From contig OX336336.1 in NCBI GenBank assembly GCA_946902875.1, positions 4,558,545 through 4,622,544 on the forward strand: a stretch of DNA of 64,000 nucleotides, written 5' to 3'. Source of the DNA: Nematopogon swammerdamellus (taxonomy: Eukaryota > Arthropoda > Insecta > Lepidoptera > Adelidae). A program made the position numbers and the translations under genes. This document shows positions 11,413-20,180 of the stretch, piece after piece. Under the pieces are notes generated by a model. It worked only from the letters and a program-made list of their open reading frames with translations. It was not told the DNA's origin and did no database searches. Each line of letters begins with the position of its first letter. Positions within the stretch are counted from its first letter, which is position 1.

Positions 11413-12037
11413 ATCGTCTCCAATCAGCGGGCCCGATAACGATCTCGTAAGTGGTGCGGTGTTACCCCCGTCCCCCCCTTACACCTACGTCTCGCTCCGC
11501 CGCTGGAGAGTCTAGTACTAGGTTTTTAAATTTTAAAATAAGAATGCGACAGTTCAGTATGAAATAACGGCTCCAACGCGTGAAACATAAAATAACTATA
11601 TCGTCTGCAATCAGCGAGCCGCTAACGATGTCGTAATTGGTGCGGTGTTTCCCCCATCTCCCCTTATACCTACTTCGCCTCACTGCGCCGCTGGGAAAGT
11701 ACTACTAGTACTAGGCTTTTAAATTTTAAAATAAGAATGCCACAGTTCACTATATAGGAAATAACGGCACCAACGTGTGAAATATGAAATAAGATATCGT
11801 CTCCAATTACCCGATAAAAATCTCGTAAGTGGTACGGTTTTCCCCTCGTACCCCCTTTATACCTGTCCAGGCTCACTCCTCCGCTAGGAGACTCTTAGTA
11901 CTAGGATTTTATATTTTAAAATAAGAATGCGACAGTTATGTATGAACTAACGGCTCCAACGCGTGAAATATAAAATGACGATATCATCTCTAATCTGCGA
12001 GTCCGATGACGATCTCGGAAGTGGTGCGGTGTGTCAC
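11413..12037 (+). repeat. Tandem satellite, ~190-bp unit, about 3.3 copies
   Basis: Unit starts (tcgtctccaatcagcg and variants) at about 11413, 11601, 11797 and 11984, so the period is 187-196 bp. Each unit carries agtactaggtttttaaattt, aataagaatgcgacagtt and cggctccaacgcgtgaaat. Open frames on the minus strand here are by-products of the repeat. Confidence 0.8.
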
Positions 12038-12055
12038 GTGGTATGGGTATGTTCT

Positions 12056-12406
12056 CTTTTTTTTAATGGAAACTGGCAAGGTTGGCTACATCACCTACAA
12101 CATCCGTGATGTCAGCCCATAACACCGGGTGAACTAGGTGCCATGTCAGTGTTTCCCTTCTTTTCATGTCGGCTACAATGAACTGGACGGAAAACACGAA
12201 CTATTTACATAGTCATTTCAACGGACCATTCATTTAGTGCGGTGGTACCAACCTGGGCGGATTAAACCCTTCCACCTAGTAAAGTAAGAAGGTCTTAACC
12301 ACGGTCAGCCTCCAACGGTCGAGCGGTCACCCATCCAAGTACTGATCGCGCTCAGCGTTGCTTAACAACAGTCGACCGACCGTACCACTGATCTACCGAG
12401 GCTGAC
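12056..12406 (-). mobile_element. Chimeric SINE, near full length
   Basis: T-run and aatggaaactggcaaggttg at the left, then body blocks, then the 5S-like segment (reverse of gtacttggatgggtgaccgc) and the head gtcagcctcggtagatcagt near 12405. Part of the body around the ggtaagaagg block is deleted. Confidence 0.8.
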
Positions 12407-12449
12407 AAGCTTACTTGAGCAAGTTATTACGCAACGTACATACGCAACG

Positions 12450-12964
12450 TAATGTCAAAATCCAAATCAAAATCTCATAATCGACTCTGCATAGCTGCAA
12501 GCAAGGTGACTTTGGTTTTCAAGTCAACTAAGTTGTTATGACTGTTTCGTTTTAACATTGGAAATGTTTTTTCGATCGCGTTTTCAGCGAACGTGCGACA
12601 TCGCTCTGGCGTCGTCAATTTTGGGGCTACGCGGGTCAATGGGGTATCAAAAGACGTGTCTTGACGAGATGGTGTAAAAATGTGTGAAAAAGTCAAAAAC
12701 TTTTTCGAAAAAGTACAAAAATGTCGAAAAATGACGTGATTTTTTTGCGACTTCTCAACTTGAATCGACGATATCTCGAAAACGAAAAACGATATGGAAA
12801 AAATTAAAAAAAGCACTCGGGGTATTGAGTTGGGGTACAGTTTGTAAAACGGAACCTTGCTATCTGTAATGGGGTTGGAGAAAGCTTTACCTTTATGCGG
12901 CGGAGTTTTCGCGGCGCGCGGCGCGCGCGTGCACTAGTGAGTTTCGTGTACTAGAGCCATAGTA
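12450..12964 (-). other. Unassigned region with a 113-codon open frame
   Basis: A minus-strand open frame (12475-12816) reads through a low-complexity Phe/Ser-rich start, then CRTFAENAIEKTFPMLK. No splice context, no recognised domain, and the T/A-rich first half suggests chance. It may be a remnant of a mobile element. Confidence 0.2.
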
Positions 12965-13016
12965 ATAGGTTAGGTTAGAAGATGCGTCGCGCGACGCATC
13001 TTCTAACTTAACCTAT
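12965..13016. repeat. 52-bp near-perfect palindrome
   Basis: Arms 12965-12990 and 12991-13016 are reverse complements with one mismatch and no spacer. The centre is gatgcgtcgc/gcgacgcatc. It ends 19 bp before the target duplication of the BEL element. Confidence 0.85.
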
Positions 13017-13039
13017 ATAATATTTTTATATTTGATATT

Positions 13040-13162
13040 TGTTTGCGACAGGCAGGTTTGAAAAATGCCAAACAAATAGAAAAATGTAAAAATACGTTGT
13101 CATAGCAACTTGTCATTAAATGGCTACTTTTTTCCACTGAAATCTCGTTTTCGTCTTTTATA
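13040..13162 (+). repeat. 5' LTR of the BEL/Pao element
   Basis: 123 bp, TG...TA. No difference from the 3' LTR was found on direct reading. Contains the short inverted pair ttgtcatagcaa in its centre. Confidence 0.92.
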
Positions 13163-13163
13163 T

Positions 13164-13181
13164 TGGTTCTTCGGCTCGGAT
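13164..13181 (+). other. Primer-binding site of the BEL/Pao element
   Basis: Starts TGG one base after the LTR (tggttcttcggctcggat), as expected for pairing with the 3' end of a tRNA ending in CCA. I could not assign the tRNA. Confidence 0.65.
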
Positions 13182-13205
13182 CTTTTACATTATTACTAGC
13201 GCAAA

Positions 13206-16200
13206 ATGAAGACGAGGTCTCAGTCGAAGAGAGGACCAGAGGCAGCGGATTCACACACACGCCCTGCATCCGACTCGGGTGCTGTCGACACGGCGGCTGG
13301 GCGATCACGACCGGGCACCTCCTCAACCTCGGAGGGCTCGGTCTCGCCCAGCTTGCCTCATATGTCGGCCGCACACAATACCCCGAGACGTGAGGCAGGA
13401 GACGTGAACCCGGTGTCTCAAACGGAACCACCGGCGGCGCGACCACCTCCAACACCGCCGCCGGCTTCTGTTGCAGGAGGAAATCGTCGCAGCGGCTTGA
13501 GCTCAGCACATTCTTCACGGTCAGCATCCACGGTCATTGCGCGCAAGTTTGCTGTAGAAGCTCTTCATGCGCGCAGGATGCTGGAACGAGAGGCTGAGCG
13601 TGAGCGCATTGCTGCCGCACGAGAGGCAGAGCGCGAGCGCGTTGCTGCGGAACGTGAGCGTGAGGTGGCAGAGATGGAACTACGGGCGGCGCTTGCTGCC
13701 ATCGACGCCGCCACAAGTGCGCATGGTGTCGCCAGCGGCAGCGTGCGCACCAGTTCCATGCGCACACAGGATTGGGTTTATGGTTCCGATTCTGACCCAT
13801 TACAGGTTAATGATGTTACATTACCTTCACAAAATGAATCGCAGGCATGTAGAACGAATGTCGGCATACAGCTACAGGATGAAGCTCTCGCCCAAGACAC
13901 AATAACGTTCCTAACCCCTGTAAACTTGCCTCACAATGAAAATTTTACACAGCAGGTATTGTGGCCGCCGGCTGTCGCTGGTGCTGCCGTTGCTCGTCAA
14001 CACGACGCGCTGCCCGTGCGCGATCCTCGGCCACCCGCGACAGAGCAATCGGTGCCGCAACTACCTGAGCGAAATGAAGCAAAGATGCCGACGAATGCTG
14101 GGCTCGCGTCCCTACGGTCGCCGCTCGCTCAACCACCACTTCTGCCGCCTTCGATGATAAGCGGAACAGAACAGGTTAACTGTGAAGCCGGTGAAACTAA
14201 CCCAGCTAATATTACACTCAATAAAGAGATACCATCGGATATTTCTCAACTTGCATTAGCCATCGCCGCTTTAGCTGACAAATCTAGTTCAAAATCACAC
14301 AACAGGGTCTCCAAGCCGTGGTACATAGAGCTATTGCCCTACTCCGGAAGTCCCACCGAGTGGCTCGGGTTCAAGCGAACCTACGAAGACACTAGGGCAT
14401 CGTACACGACTGTAGAGAATCTAGCGCGTCTGCGGCACGCGCTGCGCGGTGAGGCGCGCGAGGCCGTCGCCTCGCTGCTCATATCGGCGCACGACCCCGA
14501 CGAAGTGATGCGAGCGCTTGAACTTCGTTTCGCTCGCCCTGAACAGATCGTACTGCAGGAGCTCGCCGCCGTGCGCTCTATGCCGAGGCTGAACGAGAAT
14601 AAAGATTTGAATGTATTTGCATGTAAACTTCGAAACTGTGTTTCTACTATTGTATTGTTAAATAAACATGAATATTTGCATTCTCCTGAACTATTCGATG
14701 CATTGTTAGCGAAGCTGTCGCCGTGGATGCGAAGCAGATGGATGGACTTTGCGGCCGAGCAACCGGAAAAGGTGAAATTAGAATTATTGTCAGATTTTAT
14801 CACGCGTGAAGCAGAACGACAGGTTAAATTTGGAATCATATCTCATGCTAATACGAGTGCACATTTTGAATCAGACAAGAAACGAGAAAAAGTTCACGCT
14901 ACGTCTGCCTTTTCATCGGTCCCAGCAACTTGCATTTATTGCAGTGAAAAACACAACATCTGTTCTTGCAGTAAATTCAAGTCGCTCCCTGTAGACGATA
15001 GGTGGCGCTGGATACGCCAGAAGAAAGTTTGTTATAGGTGCCTCAGTGCCAATTCTCATCAATGGAAGACGTGTAAAACAAAACTATGTGATCACGATGG
15101 TTGCCAACTTCGGCACCATTCTCTTCTACATGGGGCAACATTCCCTCCTATCAGCAAACCGAGCACTTCTACAATAAATATGTGCGCTTCTGACATTCTA
15201 GGAGAGAATGTTGACACAGTAGAAAAAAAGTTAGACAGTAAGTTAACTACGAGTACTATTCCAGAGCAGAGGCTCACAACAGAGAAAAATATTATTTTAA
15301 ATAACACTTCGGTCACTTCCCTAGCTACACGACAGCGACAGGGCCAAGTACTGCTGAAAGTAATTCCTGTCGTGGTATGCGGACCAGCCGGTCACGTTGA
15401 GACGTACGCTCTGATCGATGATGGGTCTACTGCTACATTGATTGACTCGTCTGTGGCTGAGCGCATAGGTGCGAAGGGCCCCGAGGGGCGCATGACTGTA
15501 AGTGGTGTTAAGGGAATGACAACCGAAACAAAAATAAATTATGTAAGTTTTTATATCAGAGGTCGGCACAGTGACGAAGTTCACACGGTGCGAAATGCTC
15601 ATTCCGTTCCTTCACTCGGTCTGGCCCGACAGACCGTTAGCCGTGTGGACTTGGCCCGCCATCGCCACCTCGCTGACTTGGTGGAAGAGCTCGCATACGA
15701 GGACGCCACGCCCACGGTTCTCATAGGTAGCGCGGACTGCCTTCTGACATACTCTAAATGCACAAGGAAGGGTTCTCATTCGGAACCGTTAGCGTGTTTG
15801 ACACCTCTGGGCTGGGTCGTTCATGGGTTCGAGTCTAGCAAAACCAAAACTGTGCAATATGTAAACCATACTGTAGTAGAAAGTAGTAGTTTTACCAATG
15901 ATCAGAATCTTGAAAACTTGATAAAGAAGCAATACAAGCTCGACTCGATAGGTATTCTGAAAACCGAGTTGTGTACTCAGAATGACCGTCGTGCCCAGGA
16001 CATTCTTGAATCCACATCTCGCCGTCTTTCTACGGGCAGGTTCGAGGTTGGCCTCCTGTGGCGTGAGGACAACGCCGAACTTCCGGAAAGTTTCTCTTTA
16101 GCACGTCGTAGGCTAGAAATGATCGAAAATAAGATGGCGAAAGATTCACTGTTCGCTACTGCATACAAGAAGAACATGAATGATATGCTGGACAAGGGTT

Positions 16201-19200
16201 ATGCTGAGGAATGTCCTCCTTCTAAAAATGGTATTGAGCTGAACCGTCGCTGGTACTTACCACACTTCGGAGTAACCAATTCGAACAAACCTGGAAAGCT
16301 TAGGATTGTTCACGACGCTGCAGCCAAGAGTCAAGGAGTAAGCTTGAACTCATTCTTGTTGCCGGGACCAGACCTTCTTCAACCTCTTCTGGGGATCCTG
16401 TTCAGATTTAGGGAAGGTCGTATTGCAATGACCGCAGATATCCAGGAGATGTTCCCACAGATCAAAATCCGAGAGCAAGATCGTGATGCTCAGAGATTTC
16501 TGTGGCGGGATGGCAACCCAAACGCTGAAATAAGGCAATATAGAATGAGCTCGGTAATCTTCGGTGCTACTTCCAGCCCTTGCACAGCACTCTATGTTAA
16601 GAATAAGAACGCAAAGGACTTCGAAACGGCTTACCCTGATGCAGCTCACGCTATTATTAATGATCACTACATGGACGATTTCATTGGAAGTCTCGATGAT
16701 CCATGTGCTGCTGCACGTCTCGCCTCTGACATAGTGACAGTTCACCAGAAATGCTGCTTTGTCATGAGGAGCTGGGTATCAAACGATCCAACCGTTTTGG
16801 CCAATTTATCACCAGAACTACGACTCATCCAACCATCTAACATTAAACTAGGTTCGATCCAGCCTACTGTCCGCACTCTAGGTCTGATTTGGAATCCTAC
16901 GCGGGATTCCCTGGGTTTCCAAACCGGGTTGCAAGGAGAAGTTCCAGAACAACTTACTAAAAGGAAAGTTTTGTCTCACGTTATGCGCGTTTATGATCCA
17001 CTTGGGCTCTTGGCTCCAATCGTAGTACGCGGTCGTATCCTTTTTCAGCAGACCTGGAGAACTGGAATCGGTTGGGATGAGGCATTCGAACGAGAAGAAG
17101 ATGAGCGGTGGCGTGAGTGGTTCATCGACCTCCACGCAGTCAGAACTCTGCATTTACCTCGATGGTATCTGCGTGATCCGGATTTTGCTGTTTGCGAGTT
17201 ACACCTTTTCTCGGACGCAAGTGAGCTCGCCTATGGTTGCGTAGCCTACTGGAGATTCACATACGCGGATGGAAAGGTGGAACTCTCCCTTGTGAGCAGC
17301 AAGGCTCGAGTCACGCCGCTAAAACCTTCAACGATACCTAGACTAGAACTGCAGGGCGCACTTATCGCGGCTCGTCTCGCAAATACGATTCGCGATGAGC
17401 ATAGGTTAAAACCGACACGAACTCAATATTGGACTGATTCCACTACAGTTCTCGGATGGCTCCGAAGCGATGCTCGCCAGTTCAGAGCATTCGTCGGTCA
17501 TCGAGTTGGTGAGATCTGCGAGACGACAAACGTCGCTGATTGGAGATGGATTCCGAGTGCTCTGAACGTGGCTGACGACGCCACTCGCTCAAAGTCGGGT
17601 CATTTGGGCTCAGACCATCGATGGTTCACCGGTCCTGATTTCCTACTGGAATCTCCGGAAAAATGGCCCACAGAACCGTGTAAGACGGAATCGCGTATTC
17701 ACAAAGACGTTGATAATGAAATAAAAATGAAACTGATGGACTCAAGTTGCACTACAGTGCAAATCTTGTATGCAACAGTTTCGGCGAATTCTAAGCGATT
17801 CAGTAACTGGCTACGCTTATTAAGAGCGACTGCATACGCCCACAAATACATCAAATTATTGAAAGATCGCGTTTTGGCAAAGAAGACCAAAAATTCTACC
17901 GACCCTGACTATCTTGTATCCTTGCGTCGTAAAGTTTCTTCTGTTTCAGATCAGCCAGTGACTCGTACTTCAGTACGAAGGGGGCCACATTTTATTCAAG
18001 ATCCTGCGGCTTCTGTACGAAGGGGGCCACACACTGCTCCACTTACATCTGCGCAGAAGCCTACTCGCACACTTCCTTCGTCAGATGTTCCCTTGTCCCC
18101 TTCCACTCACACCTTCATCCCTCTGAGCGCTAATGATTTACGTGAAGCAGAAACGCACGTTTTACGTCAATGCCAGCAAGACACATTTCTTCGAGAAATA
18201 GCCAGCATTCAAGCTGCTCGACCGATACCTAAACAAAGTCGACTATGGAATCTCTCACCTGAGCTGGATGACGACGGCATCCTCCGCTTGATTGGACGCA
18301 TAAAATCTGCACCTGAAATTGATGATGAAGCAAAACGACCGATTATACTTGACGGAAGACACTGCACAACACGACTACTAGTAAAAAAGTTCCACGTGGA
18401 TGCTGCACATGCGAATAATGAAATGGTGATAAACCAACTGAGACAACGTTTCTGGATCTTACGTCTACGTGATACCGTCAGAAGTGTTGCAAAAGAATGC
18501 CAGTTCTGTCGAATACGCCGAGCTACCCCTCCAGAACCACCAATGGGAGACCTCCCTGCCGAGAGACTAGCTCATCACCATCGAGCTTTTACCTTTATTG
18601 GAGTCGATTACTTCGGACCCGTACAAGTAGCTGTTCTTCGCAGACGGGAGAAGAGATATGTGGCGCTTTACACATGCCTAACATCGAGAGCAGTTCACCT
18701 CGAAATAGTCGGAAGTTTGTCGGCAGACGCCGCAATAATGAGCTTACGGCGCCTAATAGCACGCAGAGGAGCGCCAACGAAGATATTTTCCGATAATGGA
18801 ACTGCCTTTGTCGGAGCGTGTAATGAACTATCAGCACTTTATGATCAGGCCGTTGGTGATTTTGCAGCGAATAAGGGGATACAATGGAGTTTCATCCCGC
18901 CTGCATCCCCGTTCATGGGTGGGGTTTGGGAAAGGCTCGTTAGAAGTGTGAAAACAGCACTGAAAGTAACTCTTCATGAACGAGCTCCAAGAGAAGAAGT
19001 TTTGCACACCCTACTCCTAGAAGCTGAAGCAATAGTCAATTCCCGACCATTAACCTACGTTTCAGTCGACCCCAATGATCCCGAAGTATTAACCCCCTTT
19101 CATTTTATACTAGGATCCCCATCTACATCTCCTCTACCTTTGCAACTTGACGATGCAGATCTAATGCGAAGATCAGACTGGAAGAAGGCCATTAGACTAT

Positions 19201-19469
19201 CCGATCACTTTTGGTCTAGATGGGTGAAGGAATACCTCCCTACTCTTCTCCCCCGACGAGGAGCTGAACCTGTGCAGAACATGGCCATAGGAGACCCGGT
19301 GCTGATAGCCGATGGCAACCTCCCTCGAGCGACTTGGCCGAGAGGACGCATTACTGCAGTGTTTCCGGGTAAGGACGGCGTGGTTCGCGTTGCAGATGTG
19401 AAAACAAGCGGAGGGATTTTACGCCGACCTGTAAAGAAACTCGTGCGCTTGCCGGTTGATTCCGTGTGA
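13206..19469 (+). CDS. BEL/Pao Gag-Pol polyprotein
   Basis: One frame of 2087 residues. Order: low-complexity N-terminus with an Arg/Glu/Ala coiled coil (about 110-175); gag-like region (PYSGSPTEWLGF, about 375-545); cysteine-rich segments at C576-x2-C579 and C609-x2-C612 (nucleocapsid-like knuckle); aspartic protease with the BEL-typical LIDDGSTATLI (D738-D739-G-S); reverse transcriptase with YMDD at 1155-1158; RNase H with D1337, E1381 and D1411; integrase with an HHCC-like zinc region (HVDAAHANNEM .. CQFC) and catalytic D1801, D1863 and E1909; then a C-terminal DUF5641-like domain (about 1960-2080). Start ATG at 13206 is the first in frame, 44 nt after the LTR. The stop lies 29 nt before the 3' LTR. 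All catalytic residues are present and there is no frameshift. An unusual duplicated SVRRGPH segment sits near residue 1590, between RNase H and integrase. Antisense and alternative-frame ORFs within it are shadows. Confidence 0.97.
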   Translation: MKTRSQSKRGPEAADSHTRPASDSGAVDTAAGRSRPGTSSTSEGSVSPSLPHMSAAHNTPRREAGDVNPVSQTEPPAARPPPTPPPASVAGGNRRSGLSSAHSSRSASTVIARKFAVEALHARRMLEREAERERIAAAREAERERVAAEREREVAEMELRAALAAIDAATSAHGVASGSVRTSSMRTQDWVYGSDSDPLQVNDVTLPSQNESQACRTNVGIQLQDEALAQDTITFLTPVNLPHNENFTQQVLWPPAVAGAAVARQHDALPVRDPRPPATEQSVPQLPERNEAKMPTNAGLASLRSPLAQPPLLPPSMISGTEQVNCEAGETNPANITLNKEIPSDISQLALAIAALADKSSSKSHNRVSKPWYIELLPYSGSPTEWLGFKRTYEDTRASYTTVENLARLRHALRGEAREAVASLLISAHDPDEVMRALELRFARPEQIVLQELAAVRSMPRLNENKDLNVFACKLRNCVSTIVLLNKHEYLHSPELFDALLAKLSPWMRSRWMDFAAEQPEKVKLELLSDFITREAERQVKFGIISHANTSAHFESDKKREKVHATSAFSSVPATCIYCSEKHNICSCSKFKSLPVDDRWRWIRQKKVCYRCLSANSHQWKTCKTKLCDHDGCQLRHHSLLHGATFPPISKPSTSTINMCASDILGENVDTVEKKLDSKLTTSTIPEQRLTTEKNIILNNTSVTSLATRQRQGQVLLKVIPVVVCGPAGHVETYALIDDGSTATLIDSSVAERIGAKGPEGRMTVSGVKGMTTETKINYVSFYIRGRHSDEVHTVRNAHSVPSLGLARQTVSRVDLARHRHLADLVEELAYEDATPTVLIGSADCLLTYSKCTRKGSHSEPLACLTPLGWVVHGFESSKTKTVQYVNHTVVESSSFTNDQNLENLIKKQYKLDSIGILKTELCTQNDRRAQDILESTSRRLSTGRFEVGLLWREDNAELPESFSLARRRLEMIENKMAKDSLFATAYKKNMNDMLDKGYAEECPPSKNGIELNRRWYLPHFGVTNSNKPGKLRIVHDAAAKSQGVSLNSFLLPGPDLLQPLLGILFRFREGRIAMTADIQEMFPQIKIREQDRDAQRFLWRDGNPNAEIRQYRMSSVIFGATSSPCTALYVKNKNAKDFETAYPDAAHAIINDHYMDDFIGSLDDPCAAARLASDIVTVHQKCCFVMRSWVSNDPTVLANLSPELRLIQPSNIKLGSIQPTVRTLGLIWNPTRDSLGFQTGLQGEVPEQLTKRKVLSHVMRVYDPLGLLAPIVVRGRILFQQTWRTGIGWDEAFEREEDERWREWFIDLHAVRTLHLPRWYLRDPDFAVCELHLFSDASELAYGCVAYWRFTYADGKVELSLVSSKARVTPLKPSTIPRLELQGALIAARLANTIRDEHRLKPTRTQYWTDSTTVLGWLRSDARQFRAFVGHRVGEICETTNVADWRWIPSALNVADDATRSKSGHLGSDHRWFTGPDFLLESPEKWPTEPCKTESRIHKDVDNEIKMKLMDSSCTTVQILYATVSANSKRFSNWLRLLRATAYAHKYIKLLKDRVLAKKTKNSTDPDYLVSLRRKVSSVSDQPVTRTSVRRGPHFIQDPAASVRRGPHTAPLTSAQKPTRTLPSSDVPLSPSTHTFIPLSANDLREAETHVLRQCQQDTFLREIASIQAARPIPKQSRLWNLSPELDDDGILRLIGRIKSAPEIDDEAKRPIILDGRHCTTRLLVKKFHVDAAHANNEMVINQLRQRFWILRLRDTVRSVAKECQFCRIRRATPPEPPMGDLPAERLAHHHRAFTFIGVDYFGPVQVAVLRRREKRYVALYTCLTSRAVHLEIVGSLSADAAIMSLRRLIARRGAPTKIFSDNGTAFVGACNELSALYDQAVGDFAANKGIQWSFIPPASPFMGGVWERLVRSVKTALKVTLHERAPREEVLHTLLLEAEAIVNSRPLTYVSVDPNDPEVLTPFHFILGSPSTSPLPLQLDDADLMRRSDWKKAIRLSDHFWSRWVKEYLPTLLPRRGAEPVQNMAIGDPVLIADGNLPRATWPRGRITAVFPGKDGVVRVADVKTSGGILRRPVKKLVRLPVDSV
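17975..18026 (+). other. Two internal polypurine-tract-like motifs in pol
   Basis: ACGAAGGGGG occurs at 17975-17984 and 18017-18026 inside the frame, and again at 19484-19493 as the terminal polypurine tract. The contexts also match (ttcagtacgaagggggcc, ttctgtacgaagggggcc, ttcagcacgaagggggca). Confidence 0.8.
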
Positions 19470-19485
19470 AGGTGTGCTTCAGCAC

Positions 19486-19498
19486 GAAGGGGGCAGGA
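19486..19498 (+). other. Polypurine tract of the BEL/Pao element
   Basis: gaagggggcagga runs directly into the TG of the 3' LTR, the position required for plus-strand priming. Confidence 0.85.
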
Positions 19499-19621
19499 TG
19501 TTTGCGACAGGCAGGTTTGAAAAATGCCAAACAAATAGAAAAATGTAAAAATACGTTGTCATAGCAACTTGTCATTAAATGGCTACTTTTTTCCACTGAA
19601 ATCTCGTTTTCGTCTTTTATA
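19499..19621 (+). repeat. 3' LTR of the BEL/Pao element
   Basis: 123 bp, identical by eye to 13040-13162; followed by the atatt target duplication. Confidence 0.92.
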
Positions 19622-19626
19622 ATATT

Positions 19627-20180
19627 TATTAATTTGTTACTTTAGTTAGTTAGATCTGTTAATTCGTTTGGTTATATATAAGTATGTTAATATTTAATTA
19701 AGAAGAGAAATCGTTAAACAAACTTATTAATTGTGAGTACTTAATTCTATCTTATAATTTTATGTGTACCTAATAAAAATAATTATTTTGTTTCTTTAAA
19801 GAATAAAGATTGTAAAAAATACGTTTTGCCTATGTTCATTTTCAATGTACCCGAAGGTCGTGAGAGACACGAGATCTGTGGATTTTTAACATAATTCGAG
19901 GCATGGTAATTTGAAGCAACGTGACGCCACTTTCAGTGTAAAAATGTTAACTCTTAAATATGTACTTGTAATAATATTTAAAAAAATTATAGAACATCCT
20001 GCGAAGTTTCTTGCCGGTTCCTCTTTGTGGGTGTAATCGAAACAGTTAAAACAAATAGTGACGAGTTCAAGTGTAGCTGTGATAACTCTCTCTAATCTTT
20101 CTCTCTTCTCTCTTCTCAATAAACAACCAATCATATTATTACCTACAAAATAAAACAAGGGACTCCAAACTTTATGCATA
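19627..20180. other. No gene recognised
   Basis: AT-rich sequence between the BEL insertion and a TIR element. No domain, RNA gene or clear repeat seen. Confidence 0.4.

Larger units (their letters stand above)
13035..19626 (+). mobile_element. BEL/Pao LTR retrotransposon, apparently intact
   Basis: A 5-bp target duplication (atatt, 13035-13039 and 19622-19626) encloses two LTRs that are identical by eye over 123 bp (13040-13162 and 19499-19621, each starting TG and ending TA). Between them are a primer-binding site, a single uninterrupted 2087-codon gag-pol frame and a polypurine tract directly before the 3' LTR. Identical LTRs plus an intact frame point to a very recent insertion, and the element may still be active. 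The LTRs are short for this group. No envelope-like frame is present. Confidence 0.95.

Noticed and set aside
13534..14839. Antisense and out-of-frame ORFs within gag
   Set aside because: Shadows of the long gag-pol frame without domains of their own.
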